The notes below the pieces were generated by a model. That model saw only the letters and a list, made by a program, of their open reading frames with translations, had not been told where the DNA came from and searched no databases. A DNA stretch of 16,405 bases from CAYRHS01 sp964424125 (GTDB lineage: Bacteria > Actinomycetota > Acidimicrobiia > IMCC26256 > JAOSJL01): NCBI GenBank assembly GCA_964424125.1, contig CAYRHS010000065.1:1-16405 (forward strand), written 5' to 3'. This document shows, one piece after another, positions 12,908-16,405 of the stretch (positions are counted from its first letter, which is position 1; each line of letters begins with the position of its first letter). Position numbers and translations under genes: made by a program.

Positions 12908-14011
12908 TCAGCTCGTCCCGGTCTCCGCAGGCGGTGGCACGGGCTCGGAGTCGGGGAGCGGGAGCGGGAGCTCGGGGTCCGGACAGGCGTACTGCGTCCC
13001 CTCGCCGCAGACGTCGTTGCGTAGGTAGGTCGGATACCCGTCGGGCGTGCGGTCCACGTAGAGGTTCACCGTGTTGATCGGGACCAGGTAGACGGCGACG
13101 TACATGACGTTCGCGAAGCCGATGACGGCCAGCACGCGCAGCAGCGTGCGTGTGGCTCCCGTCACCCGGACCCGGTCGATCCCTCGTTCGACGACGCTGC
13201 GACCGCGATCGTCGCGGAAGAACAGCAGGGACGCCATCGCCGTGAGCATGCCGCCCCAGAAGATCGACTCGTAGACGGGGAACTGCCAGCGCTCGCCACC
13301 CCAGATCGAGACCGCGTGCACCGTGCCCGGATACGCGAAGAGCTCCAGGCGGATCCACACGACCTCGAAGGCCAGCTCCAGCACCAGGAGCGACACGTAG
13401 CCGACCGCGATGGTCGCGGGCACCGACAGCCGGGGCCAGCGCCGGCGAGCGAGTCGCATAGCCAGCGCGCCGACGGCCGCGAGCGCGGGGAGGAACCACA
13501 CGTAGAGCAGCCCGGTGAACAGGATGGGCTCCGGCAGGTGCCCGCCGTTGGGGCTGATCCAGCCGGGCACGTGCTCGGTCCACGACGAGAGGTTGACGAA
13601 GGCCGAGTTGTAGAAGAAGACGGTGCGGGCGAAGTTGACGACCGGGTCGAGCCACCAGACGCTCATCCACCCGAGCGTGAACAGCGCGGCGAACGTGAGG
13701 CGTCGCTCCCGGCGGCACTTGCGCACGATCCACACGAGGGCCACGACGAGGCCGACGATCGCGACCACCTGGTGGCTGACGGCCCAGATCCGGGTGATCG
13801 TGGGCACGTCGTCCGCACCCGTCGACTGCGGCGTGGCGTCGCCCGACGCGATCCAGGTCCCGTAGGTCCACGCTTGCACCCCGAGCGCCAGGACCCCGAA
13901 GGACGCCCACCACACGACGCCCCTCGTCCGACGTGGTTCCAGCGCGCCCGCCGCCGTATCGCTCGACGGACTCGCCCGGTCCGGGATCCCCTGCTCGGTC
14001 GTGGTCGCCAT
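12908..14011 (-). CDS. AveC-like (spirocyclase AveC family) integral membrane protein
   Basis: A 367-residue membrane protein. About seven helices: near 31-53, 77-97, 105-125, 161-185, 197-220, 248-265 and 288-310. Diagnostic stretches are WWLDPVVNFARTVFFYNSAF (119-138), WISPNGGHLPEPILFTGLLY (151-170) and PINTVNLYVDRTPDGYPTYL (311-330), which I recognise from the family annotated spirocyclase AveC-like. AveC itself acts in spiroketal formation of avermectin, but the many mycobacterial and actinobacterial relatives have no demonstrated reaction and no polyketide genes are present here, so the name should be read as a family label. The tail is Pro/Glu-rich with two Cys (335, 343). ATG 14011 is supported by GAAGGG six bases upstream; the frame is open far upstream, but that part only mirrors the neighbouring TetR gene. 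It is divergent from the second TetR gene. Confidence 0.8.
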   Translation of the reverse strand: MATTTEQGIPDRASPSSDTAAGALEPRRTRGVVWWASFGVLALGVQAWTYGTWIASGDATPQSTGADDVPTITRIWAVSHQVVAIVGLVVALVWIVRKCRRERRLTFAALFTLGWMSVWWLDPVVNFARTVFFYNSAFVNLSSWTEHVPGWISPNGGHLPEPILFTGLLYVWFLPALAAVGALAMRLARRRWPRLSVPATIAVGYVSLLVLELAFEVVWIRLELFAYPGTVHAVSIWGGERWQFPVYESIFWGGMLTAMASLLFFRDDRGRSVVERGIDRVRVTGATRTLLRVLAVIGFANVMYVAVYLVPINTVNLYVDRTPDGYPTYLRNDVCGEGTQYACPDPELPLPLPDSEPVPPPAETGTS

Positions 14012-14051
14012 GGCTGCCCTTCGACTATGAAGGAGTCCCGCACCTGAACGA

Positions 14052-14069
14052 GGTAAGCGTACGATTCCC
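14052..14069. promoter_or_regulatory. 18-bp near-palindrome, candidate TetR operator overlapping both promoters
   Basis: GGTAAGCGTACGATTCCC is symmetric at 7 of 9 base pairs, centred at 14060.5 in the 78-bp spacer between the divergent AveC-like and TetR genes. It overlaps TACGAT (14060-14065, plus) and TACGCT (14061-14056, minus), both fitting TANNNT -10 elements that share the central TA. A repressor bound here could shut off both genes. Size and symmetry suit a TetR dimer; binding is inferred. Confidence 0.5.
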
Positions 14070-14089
14070 ACCGGTCGAGTTCCAGCTCC

Positions 14090-14737
14090 ATGACTGCCGA
14101 CGAACGCTCGCTGCGCGGACCCTCCACCCGGGAACGGCTCCTGGCGGAAGGCCTCCGGCTGTTCGCCGAGCAGGGTTTTCGCGCCACGACGACCGCGCAG
14201 ATCGAGGAGGCGGCGGGGCTCGTGCCCCGGCGGGGCGGTCTGCACAAGCACTTTGTCTCCAAGGAGGCGCTGCTGGTGGAGGGGCTGGAACAGCGGATCG
14301 CGGCACTCGACGTGCTCGGCTCGGTCGGCCGGTTGCTCCCCCTCGACGACCGCCACGCGGAGCTGACCCTGCTCGCCCGGCTGATCCTCGAGGGCCTCGA
14401 CCAGACCCGTGACGTCCTCCTCGTCATCGAGAAGGAGGGCAACCGCTTCCCCGAGCTCCGCCGCCAGTTCGCCGAGCGGATCATCAAGGTCAGCTATCGG
14501 CAGACCTCCGAGCTCCTGCGGACGGTGGCGAATGACGACGTGCCGCGCAACTGGAAGGCGCTCGGCGTGGTCGCGCTGGGATCGCTCATCGAGTACCGGC
14601 GCAGCACCTGGCTCTACGGCAAGCCGCCCGGCGGCGTGTCCGAGGACGCGTTCCTGCGCACCTGGGTGGGGACGTGGGAGGCCGCGCTCGCGGCCGCCCC
14701 GCCGCCCGCAGTTGTCGATTCCCAAAAGGAATCGTAG
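14090..14737 (+). CDS. TetR/AcrR-family transcriptional regulator
   Basis: A 215-residue regulator of normal TetR length. The N-terminal HTH domain is at about 12-62: STRERLLAEGLRLFAEQGFR, then ATTTAQIEEAAGLVPRRGGL and HKHFVSKEALLVEGLE, with the H-K/Y-HF-SKEALL signature that ends the domain. The C-terminal domain is all helical (ELTLLARLILEGLDQTRDVL; NRFPELRRQFAERIIKVSYR) with an unknown ligand. ATG 14090 is the first possible start that keeps the complete HTH; no strong Shine-Dalgarno is visible. It is divergent from the AveC-like gene and probably represses it and itself through the 14052-14069 palindrome. The stop is TAG at 14735; the phosphotransferase coding sequence continues in the same frame beyond it. 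Confidence 0.92.
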   Translation: MTADERSLRGPSTRERLLAEGLRLFAEQGFRATTTAQIEEAAGLVPRRGGLHKHFVSKEALLVEGLEQRIAALDVLGSVGRLLPLDDRHAELTLLARLILEGLDQTRDVLLVIEKEGNRFPELRRQFAERIIKVSYRQTSELLRTVANDDVPRNWKALGVVALGSLIEYRRSTWLYGKPPGGVSEDAFLRTWVGTWEAALAAAPPPAVVDSQKES

Positions 14738-14818
14738 GCTTCCCCTCCCCCGACCTCGGACCCGTTCGCCGGCTCGGCGGCGAAGGGGCCGGCGCCACAC
14801 CCGGAGGAGGCGGTACCG

Positions 14819-15130
14819 ATCGTCGCGCCCGCACCGGTCATCGCCCGGCCCGAAGAGGCCACACCCGCCTGGCTGACCGACGCGCTCGTGGCGGCGGGCG
14901 CCGCGCCACCGACGGCGCGGGTGAGCCACGTCGATACAGCAGCGATCGGCACGGGGCAGCTCGGTGCGAACGTCCGCTTCACACTCGGCTGGTCCGACGC
15001 CGACTCCGCGACGGTCCCCGCCACCCTCGTGGGCAAGTTCGCGTCGGCCGACGAGAACAGCCGTCGGACCGGAGTGGAGCACGGGACCTACGTCCGCGAG
15101 GTCGGCTTCTACCGCGAGCTCGCGCCGCGT
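14819..15130 (+). pseudogene. 5' fragment of a phosphotransferase (APH/ecdysteroid-kinase-like) gene
   Basis: About 104 codons of an APH-fold kinase N-lobe, truncated before the catalytic loop. Recognisable pieces are RPEEATPAWLTDAL, an N-terminal helix; DTAAIGTGQLGANVRFTLGW, the ATP-binding Gly loop region; TLVGKFAS, with the likely ATP-contact Lys; and TYVREVGFYRELAPR, the alpha-C-like helix with its Glu. After about 15130 similarity stops and a short Arg-rich tail runs to a TGA at 15182, because the sequence becomes the antisense of another gene. Start is unclear: homology requires a start before 14860, but no ATG, GTG or TTG is in frame between the TetR stop and GTG 14888. A strong GGAGGAGG (14802-14809) lies about 9 bases before ATC 14819, used here as the nominal start. 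Without the catalytic and metal-binding Asp residues the fragment cannot be an active kinase. Confidence 0.7.
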
Positions 15131-15140
15131 TGCGCGAGAG
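15126..15140. other. Head-on junction of two truncated genes
   Basis: Plus-strand phosphotransferase similarity ends and minus-strand DUF7065-like similarity ends at the same place, each gene losing its entire 3' part. The local sequence is rich in CGCG, offering microhomology. A real deletion/inversion or an assembly chimera would both look like this. Confidence 0.6.
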
Positions 15141-15281
15141 GGCCATCGCCGCGCCGAAGTAGAGGTCCTCCCGGTAGCCGTTGAAGAAGAAACGGTCGTA
15201 GTGGTCGGGGTCGCCACTGGCCGGGTGGGCGACCGGCAGGCTCGTCTGGTGGATCGGGTAGTCGTCGAAGGGTGTGAGCAC
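15129..15281 (-). pseudogene. 5' fragment of a DUF7065/DUF7064-like protein gene
   Basis: From GTG 15281 about 51 codons match the start of an uncharacterised family common in actinobacteria, which I recall as DUF7065 (N-terminal) plus DUF7064: DDYPIHQTSLPVAHPASGDP, then DHYDRFFFNGYREDLYFGAA and MALSRN. Full-length members are several hundred residues, so this fragment keeps perhaps a tenth to a sixth. After about 15129 the frame stays open to 14979 but becomes Arg-rich and simply mirrors the opposing phosphotransferase fragment. GGGGAC six bases before the GTG is a fair ribosome-binding site. It lies 52 bp downstream of the substrate-binding protein gene on the same strand, so the two may have been an operon. 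The family name is from memory and less certain than the truncation. Confidence 0.6.
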
Positions 15282-15333
15282 GGGCGTCCCCGGGTCCCGG
15301 TGGCGTCAGCCGGTCATCGTCGCACGCGACCCG

Positions 15334-16405
15334 TCACGCGTACCCGTTGATCCACCCTCCGCCCACGTCGACGAACTCGCCGTTCGTGAACTCGTAGATG
15401 CGCTGCGCCGGGTTGTAGACGCCCGTCTCGACGCCGGCGAGCTCGACCGGGGTTCGACGAGTCGAGCACGGGACCCATGAAGATCGGCTGGTCCGTCACC
15501 GACTCGATCTTGGCGAGGACCGTCTGTGCGTTCACGTTGTCGACACCCTGCTCCTCCGCCACCTGGTTGGCGATGTCGGAGAGCGTCACTACCTGGGAGA
15601 ACGTTCCCACCGCGAAGCTGGTCGGCTCCTGATCGGCGTAGCGGACGATCCGGTCCCGGAAGGATCTCGGCATCCTCGAACTCCGGCTCCCCCTCCTGGG
15701 CCACGTAGTGCGTATCGGAGTTGAGCAGGAGGCCCTCGAGCGCGTCCTCCCCCGCGATGTCGAGGGCGGCCGGATCGGCACACGAGCCCGACCCCGCGAG
15801 CTGCGCGGTGACCCCGACCTGTCGGGCCGCGTCGACGATCCGGCCACAGTCCTCGGCCGCGAAGAGGATGAACATGATGTCCGGGTCCCCCTCGTTGGCC
15901 TTCACCACCGCGGAGGTGAAGTCGGCCGCGCCCGCAGCTTCGGGCACGACCGTGACGTCCACGCCGGCTTCCCGGAGCGGGTCACCGAGGAGCGCGTTGG
16001 CCGCGACCTCGCCGGCCTCGAGGTCGACGTAGAGGATCGACGCCGACTGCACGCCCAGGTCTTCGGTCGCGTACTTCGCCAGCGCCGGGAACGCGGTGAG
16101 CGAGCCGCCGCCGAAGGGATGACTCGTCGGCGTGAGGAACTCGGCGTTGCTCACGGGTTCGCCCACGAACGGGATCTCGGCCTCAGCGCTGATGGGGAGC
16201 CCGTTGTCACCCCAGACCGCGCTGAGGCCGACGACGCCGATGCCGCCGAGTTCCTTGTTCACGTACTCGGCGCCGGCGCGGGCGCCCGCGCCCAGGTCAC
16301 CGTTGTCGGCGCCGGCCACCCCCTCCGTGTAGATCGAGCCGATTTTGAACGCCTCACCGGAGACCGGCGGTCCCGTCGGGACCTCGACCTGGTCCGACTG
16401 GTCGT
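15334..16405 (-). pseudogene. Branched-chain-amino-acid-type ABC transporter substrate-binding protein, frameshifted and partial
   Basis: A LivJ/Peripla_BP_6-type binding protein; its signal peptide lies beyond the window. In frame from the edge: GEAFKIGSIYTEGVAGADNG, GARAGAEYVNKELGGIG, AVWGDNGLPISAEAEIPFVG, FPALAKYATEDLGVQSASIL and DPDIMFILFAAEDCGRIVDA, all typical of the two lobes and hinge. After EPEFEDAEI the sense reading jumps frame at about 15662 (one extra C in the gene strand) to FRDRIVRYADQEPTSFAVGT and TLSDIANQVAEEQGVDNVNA, and jumps again at 15449-15452 (an extra base in a C run) to ELAGVETGVYNPAQRIYEFT, ending DVGGGWINGYA at the TGA 15336-15334. Removing the two extra bases restores one intact C-terminus. 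Between NKELGGIG and VVGLSAVWG about 35-40 residues expected in the first lobe seem absent. If intact, it would bind amino acids or a related small carboxylate outside the cell. Confidence 0.82.

Noticed and set aside
14765..14784. Hairpin TTCGCCG/CGGCGAA after the second TetR gene as a terminator
   Set aside because: No T-tract, and the reading frame appears to continue into the phosphotransferase; a chance hairpin is more likely.
14012..15217. N-terminal extension of the AveC-like frame to 15217
   Set aside because: It mirrors the TetR and phosphotransferase coding sequence; ATG 14011 has a good ribosome-binding site.

Overview
The window is high-GC DNA with strongly G/C-biased third codon positions, many GTG starts and no outer-membrane genes. 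It has a Tad/Flp locus in the same order as mycobacterial Rv3660c-Rv3654c, an AveC-like membrane protein and a heliorhodopsin. This points to a monoderm actinobacterium; an Acidimicrobiia-like lineage is a guess, since no rRNA or other phylogenetic marker is present.

Layout. (1) 1-2638: a TetR-family regulator (minus strand, cut by the window edge) is divergent from an acyl-CoA dehydrogenase gene. A heliorhodopsin gene follows after only 15 bp, and those 15 bp form a perfect small hairpin covering the heliorhodopsin ribosome-binding site. A convergent stem-loop separates this unit from the next. (2) 9158-2657, minus strand: a Tad/Flp-type pilus operon of eight genes: CpaB-like, TadZ/Ssd-like, TadA ATPase, TadB, TadC, Flp pilin, two TadE-like pseudopilins and a TadG-like protein (nine products counting both TadE-like proteins). 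Most junctions are 4-base GTGA/ATGA overlaps; only the pilin has its own strong Shine-Dalgarno. No prepilin peptidase, TadD or secretin is present. (3) 9363-10545: a short excisionase/MerR-type HTH protein, a 199-residue unknown protein with an internal repeat, and a small unknown ORF. (4) 10756-12903: a membrane GGDEF-EAL protein with both active sites intact. (5) 12908-14737: an AveC-like membrane protein divergent from a second TetR regulator, with an 18-bp near-palindrome between them. (6) 14738-16405: a disturbed end. A 5' fragment of a phosphotransferase gene meets head-on the 5' fragment of a DUF7065-like gene, and a branched-chain-amino-acid-type substrate-binding protein is split by two single-base insertions. 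This may be real decay or a misassembled, low-quality contig end.

How it may work together (inference): the Tad genes would build and energise thin surface fibres, and the nearby c-di-GMP enzyme could control attachment. The heliorhodopsin is probably co-transcribed and translationally coupled with a lipid-catabolism dehydrogenase under TetR control, an association worth testing across genomes. Three genes (acyl-CoA dehydrogenase, the HTH protein and the 199-residue protein) have a TANNNT hexamer 6-8 nt before the start codon, as expected for leaderless actinobacterial transcripts.

No tRNA, rRNA, CRISPR array, insertion sequence or integrase was recognised by eye, and no stretch over 300 bases lacks a gene.
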